A DNA stretch of 7,923 nucleotides, from NCBI RefSeq assembly GCF_958445495.1, contig NZ_CAUCSQ010000090.1, positions 1 through 7,923 of the forward strand, read 5' to 3'. The position numbers and the translations under genes were made by a program. Positions 1 through 6,961 of this stretch are shown here, one piece after another; the first letter of the stretch is position 1, and each line of letters opens with the position of its first letter. Under the pieces are notes generated by a model that made no database searches, was not told where the DNA came from, and saw nothing but the letters and a program-made list of their open reading frames with translations. This stretch comes from an uncultured Bacteroides sp. (GTDB lineage: Bacteria > Bacteroidota > Bacteroidia > Bacteroidales > Bacteroidaceae).

Positions 1-4
1 TCAT

Positions 5-44
5 AAAAAACACCCCAAAAGTTTTTTGTCTAACTTTTGGGGTG
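5..44 (-). terminator. Intrinsic terminator of the galactose operon
   Basis: Positions 11-23 (CACCCCAAAAGTT) and 32-44 are perfect reverse complements, giving a 13-bp stem with an 8-nt loop. Read on the minus strand, the direction of galK, the stem is followed directly by six T (A run at 5-10 on the plus strand). It lies about 65 bp past the galK stop codon, so it should end the galM-transporter-galK transcript. This is a classic Rho-independent layout; the only reservation is that the window edge hides what lies beyond. Confidence 0.9.
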
Positions 45-107
45 CACTTCAAAACAGGAAAGAGACAGTCTCATTTCATTAATTATCTTTTAACCGGTTC
101 GTTTTCC

Positions 108-1262
108 TTATTCTAGTCTGCGGGAACCGTCACCGATAACTACGTCATATACTTTCGGGCTTCTGCCGAATTTCGCTTTGAAAGCCGCTTTGGTTTTCTC
201 AACGAAGTTGTCGTATAATTCGTTCTTAACAAGGTTGATGGTACATCCACCGAAACCGCCGCCCATAACACGTGAGCCTGTTACCCCGTGTTCTTTGGCA
301 CAGTCATTCAAGAAGTCGAGTTCTTCACAACTTACCTCATACAGTTTGCTCATACCATGATGAGTCTCGTACATTTTTTTACCTACGGTTTCGTAATCGT
401 CTTTTTCCAGAGCCTCGCAAACGTCGAGTACACGTTGAATTTCTTCAATTACATATTCCGCACGCATGTAATCTTCAGCGCTGATGTCAGCTTTTGCCTC
501 TTCCAGCATTTCCATCGTACAGTCACGCAGGAATTCTACATGCGGATGTTTTTTCTGGATAGCGGCAACGGCAGCCTCACAGCTTTGGCGACGTTTATTA
601 TATGCGGAAGAAGCGAGCTCATGTTTTACTACCGAATCCATCAGAACCAGGCGATACCCCTCCGGATGGAACGGGAAATACTGATATTCCAGTGAACGGC
701 AATCCAGACGAATCAAACTGCCGGCTTTTCCGAATACAGAAGCAAATTGGTCCATAATACCGCAATTTACGCCGCAATAATTATGTTCCGTAGCCTGACC
801 TACCTTTGCTAATTCGAATTTGTCAATCTTATTATCACCGAAAAGGTCGTTCAATGCAAAAGCATAAGTACTTTCCAATGCAGCGGATGAAGACATTCCC
901 GCACCCAGAGGCACATCACCAGCAAAAGCGGTATTAAATCCTTTTACGTCTACACCCCGTTTTATCATCTCACGACATACGCCGAAGATATATCTTGCCC
1001 AGCTTGCACGCGGAGCATCTTCCTCATTCAATCCGAATTCTACATAATCTTTTAAATCGATAGAGTAAGCTCTTACTTTATTCGTACCGTTCGGTTTGAT
1101 TTCAGCAATCATACCTTTGTCTACTGCGCCTGGGAAAACAAATCCACCGTTGTAGTCAGTGTGTTCGCCAATCAGGTTAATACGGCCCGGAGAAGCATAT
1201 AGAAATCCTGTAGTTCCGTCAAAGTGTTTAATAAAACGACTTCTTACGAATTCTGTATCCAT
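108..1262 (-). CDS. galK: Galactokinase
   Basis: GalK phosphorylates alpha-D-galactose with ATP to galactose-1-phosphate, the first committed step of the Leloir pathway, in the cytoplasm. The 384-residue product has the normal family length and all three GHMP-kinase signatures. The galactokinase motif GRINLIGEHTDYNGG is at residues 26-40, with the catalytic Arg at R27 and galactose contacts in EHTDY. The ATP-binding loop PLGAGMSSSAALE is at about 118-130, followed by GIMDQFAS at about 168-175 with the predicted catalytic base D171. The C-terminal glycine motif GSRVMGGGFGGC is at about 329-340. The ATG at 1262 gives the expected N-terminus; the leader is AT-rich without a clear Shine-Dalgarno sequence, as is usual in Bacteroides. 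It is the last gene of a minus-strand operon, 114 bp after the transporter gene, and is followed by the terminator at 5-44. No missing residue or frameshift is seen. Confidence 0.97.
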   Translation of the reverse strand: MDTEFVRSRFIKHFDGTTGFLYASPGRINLIGEHTDYNGGFVFPGAVDKGMIAEIKPNGTNKVRAYSIDLKDYVEFGLNEEDAPRASWARYIFGVCREMIKRGVDVKGFNTAFAGDVPLGAGMSSSAALESTYAFALNDLFGDNKIDKFELAKVGQATEHNYCGVNCGIMDQFASVFGKAGSLIRLDCRSLEYQYFPFHPEGYRLVLMDSVVKHELASSAYNKRRQSCEAAVAAIQKKHPHVEFLRDCTMEMLEEAKADISAEDYMRAEYVIEEIQRVLDVCEALEKDDYETVGKKMYETHHGMSKLYEVSCEELDFLNDCAKEHGVTGSRVMGGGFGGCTINLVKNELYDNFVEKTKAAFKAKFGRSPKVYDVVIGDGSRRLE

Positions 1263-1316
1263 GATATTTATGTTTTAAAGGGTAAATAATTAAAGAAATT
1301 GCAAATCGCAGATTTA

Positions 1317-1360
1317 TAAATTACGAATTGCGAAACATCCGCTTGGCAATTCGTAATTTA
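1317..1360. repeat. 15-bp perfect inverted repeat between transporter gene and galK
   Basis: TAAATTACGAATTGC at 1317-1331 is the exact reverse complement of 1346-1360, with a 14-nt loop. In the operon transcript it would fold into an AU-rich hairpin inside the 114-nt spacer. No T run follows it on the minus strand, so it is a poor terminator. It is better read as an intergenic palindromic repeat or an mRNA-processing or stability element that could set galK level relative to the transporter. Similar AATTGC/AATCGC blocks lie next to it at about 1297-1310. The function is inferred only. Confidence 0.7.
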
Positions 1361-1376
1361 ATATGATTGAAAATTT

Positions 1377-2717
1377 TTATTCTACCGGAATGTCCTTATT
1401 TACATTCTTGCAGCCTACCAGACCGTAGAACAATAAGTAGGCAAGTGCGGCGATAATCAGCCAGTAACTAGCCATATAACCTACAGAGTCAGAGATGGAC
1501 TGTTGGATTAGAGGCAACACCCCGCCGCCTACAACCATCATCATGAAAATACCCGAAGCCTGTGCCGTATATTTTCCCAGACCTTCTACTGCAAGATTGA
1601 AAATACCACCCCACATGACAGAAGTGCAAAGACCGCAAAGGACAAGGAATAATGCGCTGACAGGTACTTGCGCCATCATAAAGCCTTCACCTACCGTATA
1701 TCCCGGCATTGATACAGTCACATCTTTTGGAGTGAAGATAGCGATCAATACGAAAACAATGGCGGTAGCAGATACTACAATCAACTGTGCGCGGCTTGAA
1801 ACCTTACCGCTGATAGCGCTACTTGCAGTACGTCCGACTAGCATCAACAGCCAATAAATAGCAGCGATAGCACCGCCGATGGCAGCACCGTTTGTCAGAA
1901 TACCCGCCCCCTTGTCGCTGGCGTCGGCAAGATAGAAATTCAATGTACCCGGAATACCGATTTCAATACCTACATAGATAAAAATACCGATTACACCCAA
2001 TACAGTATGGCGGAAACTCCAGGGACTGTGAGAGAACTTTTCCTTTTTGGCTCCGTTCTTCTGAAGATGCGGCTCGGGGATAGAAACAAATGAGATAACG
2101 ATGAATGCAGCAACAAACACGCCCATAGCGACGAAAAGGAGAGGAGCGACGTCCGACATGGCAGTCTTGTCAGTTACCGTGCCGATTAAAGCACCTACAA
2201 AAAGAGGAGTCAGCGTACCGGACAAAGAATTAAGAGCGCCGCCAGTCTGGATTAACTGGTTACCTTTGTTACCACCGCCGCCAAGAAGATTTAACATCGG
2301 GTTAACCACAGTGTTAAGCATACAAACACAGAAACCGCAGATGAATGCTCCCAGCAGATAAATGATGAAATTTAATTGGATAATATATTCCCCGAAAGCG
2401 AACACCTCGGTGCCTGCTCCGAATAGACTGGAAAGATACTGTGTGAACAAACCTAAGAAACCTACCGCCATTGCAATCAATGCAGTCTTCTTATAGCCGA
2501 TTTTAACGAGCATATTACCAGCAGGAATTCCCATAAACAGGTAAGCGAGGAAGTTCATCATATTTCCCATCATGCCTAAGGTATTCGAGCCCGCATATTC
2601 ATTCCTCCAGATTGTACCGAATGGTGCAGCCAGATTTGTCACGAAAGAGATCATCGCAAAGATGAAGAACATCGTAATGATTGCGACGAGATTACCGTTC
2701 TTTTTTTCTTGTGTCAT
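1377..2717 (-). CDS. Glucose/galactose MFS transporter (GluP/FucP-type sugar:H+ symporter)
   Basis: This is an inner-membrane permease predicted to import galactose and/or glucose by proton symport. The 446-residue product is almost entirely hydrophobic. I count 12 membrane-spanning stretches: about residues 10-30, 47-68, 75-97, 110-140, 160-183, 190-214, 237-262, 276-298, 310-328, 348-378, 388-410 and 418-438. A hydrophilic loop near 215-235 (rich in K, H and E) separates the two six-helix halves, as in the major facilitator superfamily. Family-like stretches include NFLAYLFMGIPAGNMLVKIGYKKTA after helix 2 and TSVMWGGIFNLAVEGLG in helix 10, matching the SxMxxxIFxLAxxGLG pattern of the FucP/GluP group. 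It sits between galM and galK, which supports galactose as substrate. Sugar preference cannot be fixed from sequence; L-fucose is the main alternative in this family. The start at 2717 gives a normal short cytoplasmic N-tail. Confidence 0.9.
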   Translation of the reverse strand: MTQEKKNGNLVAIITMFFIFAMISFVTNLAAPFGTIWRNEYAGSNTLGMMGNMMNFLAYLFMGIPAGNMLVKIGYKKTALIAMAVGFLGLFTQYLSSLFGAGTEVFAFGEYIIQLNFIIYLLGAFICGFCVCMLNTVVNPMLNLLGGGGNKGNQLIQTGGALNSLSGTLTPLFVGALIGTVTDKTAMSDVAPLLFVAMGVFVAAFIVISFVSIPEPHLQKNGAKKEKFSHSPWSFRHTVLGVIGIFIYVGIEIGIPGTLNFYLADASDKGAGILTNGAAIGGAIAAIYWLLMLVGRTASSAISGKVSSRAQLIVVSATAIVFVLIAIFTPKDVTVSMPGYTVGEGFMMAQVPVSALFLVLCGLCTSVMWGGIFNLAVEGLGKYTAQASGIFMMMVVGGGVLPLIQQSISDSVGYMASYWLIIAALAYLLFYGLVGCKNVNKDIPVE

Positions 2718-2769
2718 GGTTCTAAAAAAAATGTTAGTTTATAAAATTAGGTTAGTTATTTTTTAGCAA

Positions 2770-3867
2770 TTATTCTTCTACGGAAAACTTGTAAATAGTG
2801 ATTTGCTGGTATTCATCTCCGGGTAGTAAAGTCGCCGACGGGAAATGAGGCTTGTTCGGTGTATCCGGGAAACATTGCGCTTCGAAACAGATGGCGCTTC
2901 TCGCAGGGAAAGTAGCCCCGTGAGCACCTTCGAATCCGTTCAGCCAGTTACCTGTGTAAAGCTGTACTCCGGCTTCGGTGGTGTACACTTCCATGACACG
3001 CCCGCTTTCCGGGTCCTTGCAAGTAGCTGCCAAGTCAAGCGAACCGTTTTCCGCTTTGTTCAATACATAACAGTGGTCGTAACCCGCACCGAAAATAAGC
3101 TGTTGGAATTTGTCGTTAATGCGTTCGCCTACGGCATGCGGAGTACGGAAGTCCATCGGTGTACCTTCCACTTTGGCAATTTCTCCGGTCGGAATGGAAA
3201 CTTCGTCAACAGGCGTATAAAAATCGGCGTTAATGGTAACGATGTGATTGTCAATGGTAGGAGTGGGATTGGAAATGCCGGCGAGATTGAAGAAACCGTG
3301 GTTGGTAAGGTTTACCACTGTGGCTTTATCGGTAGTGGCGCGGTATTCGATATTCAATGCGTTGACCTCTTCCTCCAGCCGGTAAGTCATTTCTATCTCC
3401 AGTTTACCGGGAAATCCTTCTTCCCCGTCGGCAGAAACATAATTAAACTGCACTGTACCTTCGTCAATCATCCTTGCATCCCATACGCGGGCGTGGAAAC
3501 CGGTCGGTCCTCCGTGTAAAGAGTTGGGACCGTTGTTGATAGTCAGTTCATGTTCCTCGCCGAACAAAGTGAATTTTCCTTTAGCAATACGGTTACCGTA
3601 ACGTCCGATTGTTGTGCTTAAGAAAGGTTCCGGGCTGTTGATTACGTGGTCGATACTGTCATGTCCGAGAATTACATTGGCATATTTGCCATTTTTGTCC
3701 GGTACCATAATTGAAAGAATGGCGCATCCGTAATTTGTTACGGCTACTTCCATTCCCTTCTTGTTTTTGAGGATAAATAAGTCTGTTTTCTTATCGTTTA
3801 TATCCTTTTGAAAATCTTTCCGGCTGAGCCCTGAAAGATTATCCTCTGTTGGGAATGTGTTATTCAT
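2770..3867 (-). CDS. galM: Aldose 1-epimerase (galactose mutarotase)
   Basis: GalM interconverts the beta and alpha anomers of D-galactose, and often glucose, supplying the alpha anomer to galactokinase. Numbering from the ATG at 3867 (365 residues), the family landmarks are GRYGNRI near 88, NSLHGG with H118, NLTNHGFFNLAG with the catalytic acid H190, GYDHCYVL with D264, and the catalytic base E329 in CFEAQCFPDTPN. These match the E. coli GalM catalytic pair His175/Glu309 in order and spacing. The usual NHxYFNL has Phe for Tyr here, a mild change. An in-frame ATG at 3906 would add 13 residues (MPLFARKLLIIPD). I prefer 3867 because it gives the usual length and because a candidate promoter element overlaps the longer start. 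No lipoprotein or signal sequence is evident from the shorter start. It is first in the minus-strand operon, 52 bp before the transporter gene. Confidence 0.93.
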   Translation of the reverse strand: MNNTFPTEDNLSGLSRKDFQKDINDKKTDLFILKNKKGMEVAVTNYGCAILSIMVPDKNGKYANVILGHDSIDHVINSPEPFLSTTIGRYGNRIAKGKFTLFGEEHELTINNGPNSLHGGPTGFHARVWDARMIDEGTVQFNYVSADGEEGFPGKLEIEMTYRLEEEVNALNIEYRATTDKATVVNLTNHGFFNLAGISNPTPTIDNHIVTINADFYTPVDEVSIPTGEIAKVEGTPMDFRTPHAVGERINDKFQQLIFGAGYDHCYVLNKAENGSLDLAATCKDPESGRVMEVYTTEAGVQLYTGNWLNGFEGAHGATFPARSAICFEAQCFPDTPNKPHFPSATLLPGDEYQQITIYKFSVEE

Positions 3868-3893
3868 GTCTGGTATTATTAATAATTTTCTTG

Positions 3894-3925
3894 CAAATAA
3901 AGGCAAATTCTTTCTTACTCACAAA
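3894..3925 (-). promoter_or_regulatory. Candidate promoter of the galM operon
   Basis: On the minus strand TTTG (3922-3925) is followed after 20 nt by TTTATTTG (3894-3901), seven of eight matches to the Bacteroides -7 element TAnnTTTG. Transcription would start near 3887, about 20 nt before the preferred galM ATG at 3867 and downstream of the alternative ATG at 3906. A second imperfect -7 (TAATTTG, at 3922-3928) overlaps the -33 element, so the choice is uncertain. Confidence 0.4.
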
Positions 3926-4004
3926 TTATTCGGACTAAATATAACAGGTGCTTTAGGAAAGTTTAGCGTTATAACTTCCGGTTTCCTCATTTAGAATGTA
4001 ATTC

Positions 4005-4016
4005 TTTTCCGGAAAA
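4005..4016. promoter_or_regulatory. 12-bp palindrome in the galM/manA divergent control region
   Basis: TTTTCCGGAAAA is a perfect 12-bp palindrome, and with one extra A it extends to TTC...GAA on the outside. A second TTCCGG lies at 3976-3981. Being between the two divergent promoters, it is a plausible operator for a sugar-responsive regulator, but no regulator gene is visible here and the assignment is inference. Confidence 0.3.
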
Positions 4017-4033
4017 AGAAAATTCATCTTCCT

Positions 4034-4067
4034 TTTGTTAAAAACTAAAGTATTTTTTGTATGTTTG
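4034..4067 (+). promoter_or_regulatory. Bacteroides-type promoter of manA
   Basis: TTTG at 4034-4037 and TATGTTTG at 4060-4067 match the Bacteroides -33 (TTTG) and -7 (TAnnTTTG) elements with 22 nt between them, slightly long. The -7 match is exact. The start would fall near 4073, leaving about 53 nt of leader before the manA ATG at 4127. Confidence 0.6.
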
Positions 4068-4094
4068 TTCCCGGATTGTTACAATCCGAACAAA
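4064..4094. promoter_or_regulatory. Extended dyad overlapping the manA -7 element
   Basis: CGGATTGT (4072-4079) and ACAATCCG (4081-4088) are perfect reverse complements around a single T. Outside them TTTGTT (4064-4069) and AACAAA (4089-4094) also pair, offset by two C on the left. The dyad covers the end of the -7 element and the expected start site, where a repressor could block transcription. As RNA it could form a small leader hairpin. No partner is identified. Confidence 0.45.
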
Positions 4095-4126
4095 TTTAAT
4101 CTAAGTTTATAACAAGAAAAACAAAA

Positions 4127-5098
4127 ATGTATCCATTAAAATTCGAACCGATTCTGAAGCAGACGCTTTGGGGCGGCGACAAGATTATTCCGTTCAAGCA
4201 TTTAAGTTCAGACTTGAAAGGAGTAGGAGAAAGCTGGGAGATTTCCGGCGTTGAAAACAATGAATCCGTTGTGGCTAATGGCCCGGATAAAGGTTTGAAC
4301 CTTACCGACATGGTGAAAAGATACCGTGAAGAACTGGTCGGTGAAGCGAACTATGCCCGTTTCGGCAACAAATTTCCGTTGCTCATTAAATTTATCGATG
4401 CCAGACAGGATTTGTCCATTCAAGTGCATCCGACGGACGAGTTGGCGAAAAAACGCCACAATTCGATGGGTAAAACAGAAATGTGGTATGTGGTAGATGC
4501 TGATAAAGGAGCTAAGCTGCGTTCAGGATTTTCCGAACAGATTACTCCGAAAGAATATAAAGAACGTGTGCTGAACAATACGATTACCGATGTGTTGCAA
4601 GAATATGAAATCCATCCGGGCGACGTCTTTTTCCTTCCGGCAGGACGTGTGCACAGTATAGGGGCAGGTGCATTTATTGCTGAAATCCAGCAGACTTCCG
4701 ACATTACGTATCGTATTTATGATTTTAATCGTAAAGATGCGAATGGCAAAACACGCGAGCTTCATACAGACCTGGCACGTGAGGCCATCAATTATGAAGT
4801 GTTGGACGATTATCGTACGAAATACGAATCGTTGAAAGACGAACCGGTAGAACTGGTTGCCTGTCCGTATTTTACAACCTCTCTGTATGACATGACCGAA
4901 GAAATCAGTTGCGATTACTCGGAACTCGATTCATTTGTAATTTTTATTTGCATGGAAGGAAAATGCAAAATGAAGGATAATGAAGGCAATGAATTGACGG
5001 TGGGTGCCGGAGAGTCTGTCCTGTTCCCGGCCACTACCCAAGAGCTTATCATTACTCCTGAAAATGGAAATGTGAAGTTATTGGAAACCTATGTATAA
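4127..5098 (+). CDS. manA: Mannose-6-phosphate isomerase (type I, short class)
   Basis: ManA is a cytoplasmic zinc enzyme interconverting fructose-6-phosphate and mannose-6-phosphate. It feeds mannose into glycolysis or, in reverse, supplies GDP-mannose and GDP-fucose precursors for surface glycans. The 323-residue cupin protein has the length of the short, Bacillus-like class rather than the roughly 390-residue E. coli form. Visible motifs are LLIKFIDARQDLSIQVHPTD (residues 85-104) with the zinc-ligand pair Q99/H101, GKTEMWYV with ligand E118, and AGRVHSIGAGAFIAEIQQ with ligand H176. The predicted catalytic Arg is R196 in YRIYDFNR. A second cupin-like beta region fills the C-terminus. The ATG at 4127 is the natural start before the conserved YPLKFEPILKQTLWGG. 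It is divergent from the galactose operon and ends about 840 bp before the capsule-linked recombinase gene, so it may serve general metabolism rather than that locus. No damage is seen. Confidence 0.95.
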   Translation: MYPLKFEPILKQTLWGGDKIIPFKHLSSDLKGVGESWEISGVENNESVVANGPDKGLNLTDMVKRYREELVGEANYARFGNKFPLLIKFIDARQDLSIQVHPTDELAKKRHNSMGKTEMWYVVDADKGAKLRSGFSEQITPKEYKERVLNNTITDVLQEYEIHPGDVFFLPAGRVHSIGAGAFIAEIQQTSDITYRIYDFNRKDANGKTRELHTDLAREAINYEVLDDYRTKYESLKDEPVELVACPYFTTSLYDMTEEISCDYSELDSFVIFICMEGKCKMKDNEGNELTVGAGESVLFPATTQELIITPENGNVKLLETYV

Positions 5099-5137
5099 TA
5101 CGTAGTAAATAGCGATACGTATAAAGGAACTTTTTTT
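5098..5137 (+). terminator. Weak candidate terminator after manA
   Basis: ATACGTA at 5098-5104 pairs with TACGTAT at 5116-5122 (7 bp, 11-nt loop), and seven T follow at 5131-5137, 8 nt past the stem. The stem is short and AT-rich and the T run is not adjacent. Termination here is possible but unproven; the stronger hairpin at 5160-5231 may act instead. Confidence 0.3.
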
Positions 5138-5159
5138 CGATAGCGATATCATATATTAC

Positions 5160-5231
5160 CGCCACAGATAACACCGAGGCTTACAGATTGTAGAAAAGCA
5201 ATCTGTTTTAATACCGGTGTAATCTGTGGCG
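5160..5231. repeat. Long imperfect palindrome downstream of manA
   Basis: The 17-nt arms 5160-5176 and 5215-5231 pair with a single mismatch (16 of 17). Inside, ACAGATTG (5183-5190) pairs perfectly with CAATCTGT (5199-5206), so the 72-nt unit can fold into a long two-part hairpin. CCACAGAT is read on both strands, giving the unit the look of the CACAGATTA-type intergenic palindromes common in Bacteroidales. It lies 61 bp after the manA stop and is followed by a weak T tract near 5246-5252, so it could also end or protect the manA mRNA. Confidence 0.7.
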
Positions 5232-5939
5232 TATATTTTGAAAACCTTTTTTCATGCCGGCACATAATTCTCCGAGCTCATATTTTCTCGGTGGCAAACA
5301 TAAATATACAAACTGGAGCCTGTTAAGATGGTGCAATGTATCCGTAAAAATCAATTGCAACATATCGTTCCAAGGTCATCGTATAATGAAATTTTGTTCA
5401 CAGTCAACTGAATTGAAACGACCGGGATTGCTCCAATACTTTTTGAAATCGTTTCTGGGTTAAACACAGCCAACTGCGGGGTTCTTTTACAGCGTTCTTG
5501 TCTGTAATTACATACAGTATCCCTTTATTTGTTATATAGTAAAACAGTATGTAGAAATTAACAAGGATAGGGCTGAATTATAATTTCACAGCGATACATA
5601 AATCTGTGAATATCTCATATAAGCTTTGAAAAAATAGCCGAATACCCTCTGTTATAACAAATATGCAGTGAAAATATCGTTGAAATCATCTTTTTCAATA
5701 ATATGAATGATAAAATCGGAAAAGTTATAAACCGTTTATATACAATATGTTATACAACTTCTATTTTCTATCCATATCTACAACTACATTTCCTATTACA
5801 AAAGCCTGTAATTTCGGGATTTTATAATGTTTAAATATGTTAAATGTTGAAATATACCTCAATCGGTGTACTGCAAACCTGCAAAAAGATTTGTTTTTTT
5901 GCCGCTTGCCAAATAGTATATATAAAATAACTAATGTAA
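5232..5939. other. Long intergenic region without a convincing gene
   Basis: About 700 bp separate the manA palindrome from the recombinase gene. The part to about 5520 has moderate GC; the rest is strongly AT-rich. It holds weak inverted repeats (TACATAC at 5509-5515 with GTATGTA at 5547-5553; TTCACAG at 5585-5591 with CTGTGAA at 5604-5610; TGTTATAACA near 5650) and one minus-strand open frame listed separately. A 69-codon plus-strand frame at 5254-5463 lacks any recognisable motif. I see no tRNA, rRNA or direct-repeat array. The recombinase promoter must lie near its right end, but no good TAnnTTTG match is present. Confidence 0.6.
5404..5577 (-). pseudogene. Possible gene remnant or unrecognised small ORF
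   Basis: On the minus strand 57 codons stay open between a TAA at 5578-5580 and a TGA at 5404-5406. There is no ATG, GTG or TTG near the upstream end. The last 37 or so residues (containing YVITDKNAVKEP and RFQKVLEQSRSFQFS) have a protein-like mix of charged and hydrophobic residues, unlike the AT-driven first 20. It could be the 3' end of a decayed gene or simple chance. I do not recognise the product. Confidence 0.15.
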
Positions 5940-6890
5940 ATGATGAGTAAAAATGGATTCAGCCGATGTGGAGAAGTCTATATCGGTCATTTGAGAAGGG
6001 AGGGACGTTATTCTACGGCACATGTCTACAAAAATGCCCTTTCTTCTTTTAGAAAGTTCTGCGGCACATTTAACGTGTCGTTTAAGCAAGTAACTCGTGA
6101 CTGTTTGCGACGTTACGGACAGTATCTTTATGAATGTGGGCTGAAGCCCAATACGGTTTCTACTTACATGCGTATGCTTCGTAGTATTTATAACCGGGGA
6201 GTGGAATTAGGAGATGCTCCTTATATTCCCCGGTTATTCCGTGACGTATATACCGGAGTAGATATCCGGCAGAAAAGAGCCTTGCCTGTTGCCGAGTTAC
6301 GTAAATTGCTGTATGAAGACCCGAAATCGGAGCGTCTACGTCGAACACAGGCCATTGCAGCCTTGATGTTTCAACTTTGCGGAATGTCATTTGCTGATTT
6401 GGCCTATTTGGAAAAGTCAGCTTTAGACCGGAATATATTGCGTTATAACCGTGTCAAAACTAAAACACCTATGAGTGTGGAGATTCTGGATACCGCCAAA
6501 GAAATGATTAATCGACTTCGGAACAATCAAACTTCTAAACCGGATTATCCCGATTATTTGTTTGATATTCTTCGTGGCGACAAGAAACGGAAAGACGAAA
6601 GGACTTATCGGGAATACCAGTCTGCATTGCGTGGATTCAATAATTGTTTGAAAGATTTGGCAAGAACTTTACATTTGAGTTCTCCCGTCACTTCTTATAC
6701 CCTTCGGCATTCTTGGGCTACGACAGCCAAATATCGCGGAGTACCTATTGAAATGATAAGTGAATCATTAGGCCATAAATCTATAAAGACAACACAAATC
6801 TATCTGAAAGGCTTTGAACTTGGAGAACGGACGGAGGTAAATAGAGGGAATTTATCTTACGTGAGGAATTGCTGTGTAAGTAAATGGTGA
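5940..6890 (+). CDS. Tyrosine site-specific recombinase adjacent to capsule phase switch
   Basis: This is a DNA-cutting recombinase of the Bacteroidales Tsr/integrase type, likely to invert the neighbouring promoter segment at 6928-7218. The 316-residue product has an N-terminal SAM-like core-binding domain (about 8-108) and a C-terminal catalytic domain (about 115-300). Catalytic residues visible are the beta-hairpin Lys in RVKTKTP (K173), R256 in SYTLRHSWAT (box II, with Tyr253 where HxxR enzymes have His), H279 in SLGHKS, and the nucleophile Y288 in TTQIYL. At the Arg I region it reads QLCGMSFADLAYL: the residue that is Arg in RGMSF-type relatives is Cys147 (codon TGC at 6378-6380), and Ser149 occupies the strict Arg I position. 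Start codons are ATG 5940 or the adjacent ATG 5943. The gene points at upxY with no clear terminator after it. A conjugative-element integrase is less likely because no other element genes are present. Confidence 0.9.
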   Translation: MMSKNGFSRCGEVYIGHLRREGRYSTAHVYKNALSSFRKFCGTFNVSFKQVTRDCLRRYGQYLYECGLKPNTVSTYMRMLRSIYNRGVELGDAPYIPRLFRDVYTGVDIRQKRALPVAELRKLLYEDPKSERLRRTQAIAALMFQLCGMSFADLAYLEKSALDRNILRYNRVKTKTPMSVEILDTAKEMINRLRNNQTSKPDYPDYLFDILRGDKKRKDERTYREYQSALRGFNNCLKDLARTLHLSSPVTSYTLRHSWATTAKYRGVPIEMISESLGHKSIKTTQIYLKGFELGERTEVNRGNLSYVRNCCVSKW

Positions 6891-6927
6891 ATTTGTAAGA
6901 TATTGATAACCAGTATTAAAATATGTG

Positions 6928-6955
6928 CGTTACTTCTTAGGTAACGGAAATAAAT
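6928..6955 (+). repeat. Left inverted repeat (recombination site)
   Basis: This 28-bp arm is the exact reverse complement of 7191-7218. Its core is CGTTAC (6928-6933), a 7-nt asymmetric spacer TTCTTAG (6934-6940), and GTAACG (6941-6946), the half-site/spacer/half-site plan of a tyrosine recombinase crossover site. Identity to the other arm ends abruptly on both sides. Confidence 0.92.
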
Positions 6956-6961
6956 TTGACG

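Noticed and set aside
288..695. 135-codon plus-strand frame (and smaller ones at 178-684) inside galK
   Set aside because: It lies fully antisense to a galactokinase with all motifs intact, has no recognisable domain, and is explained by codon bias of the real gene.
1495..2361. Plus-strand frames antisense to the transporter gene
   Set aside because: They are proline- and threonine-rich shadows of a hydrophobic membrane-protein gene without any motif.
2845..3519. 224-codon plus-strand frame opposite galM
   Set aside because: It is long but wholly antisense to galM, whose catalytic motifs are intact; the translation has no family features.
3868..3906. Thirteen-residue N-terminal extension of GalM from the ATG at 3906
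   Set aside because: The candidate promoter -7 element overlaps it, and family length fits the start at 3867; it stays possible but less likely.
4208..4765. Minus-strand frames inside manA
   Set aside because: They are shadows of manA with no independent support.
5254..5463. 69-codon plus-strand frame after manA
   Set aside because: It has no motif and no good promoter or ribosome binding site, and it overlaps the repeat-flanked intergenic region.
5509..5553. Imperfect inverted repeat (9 of 10 pairs, 25-nt loop) as a second recombinase site
   Set aside because: It is short, AT-rich and unrelated in sequence to the 28-bp switch repeats, and it encloses no promoter.
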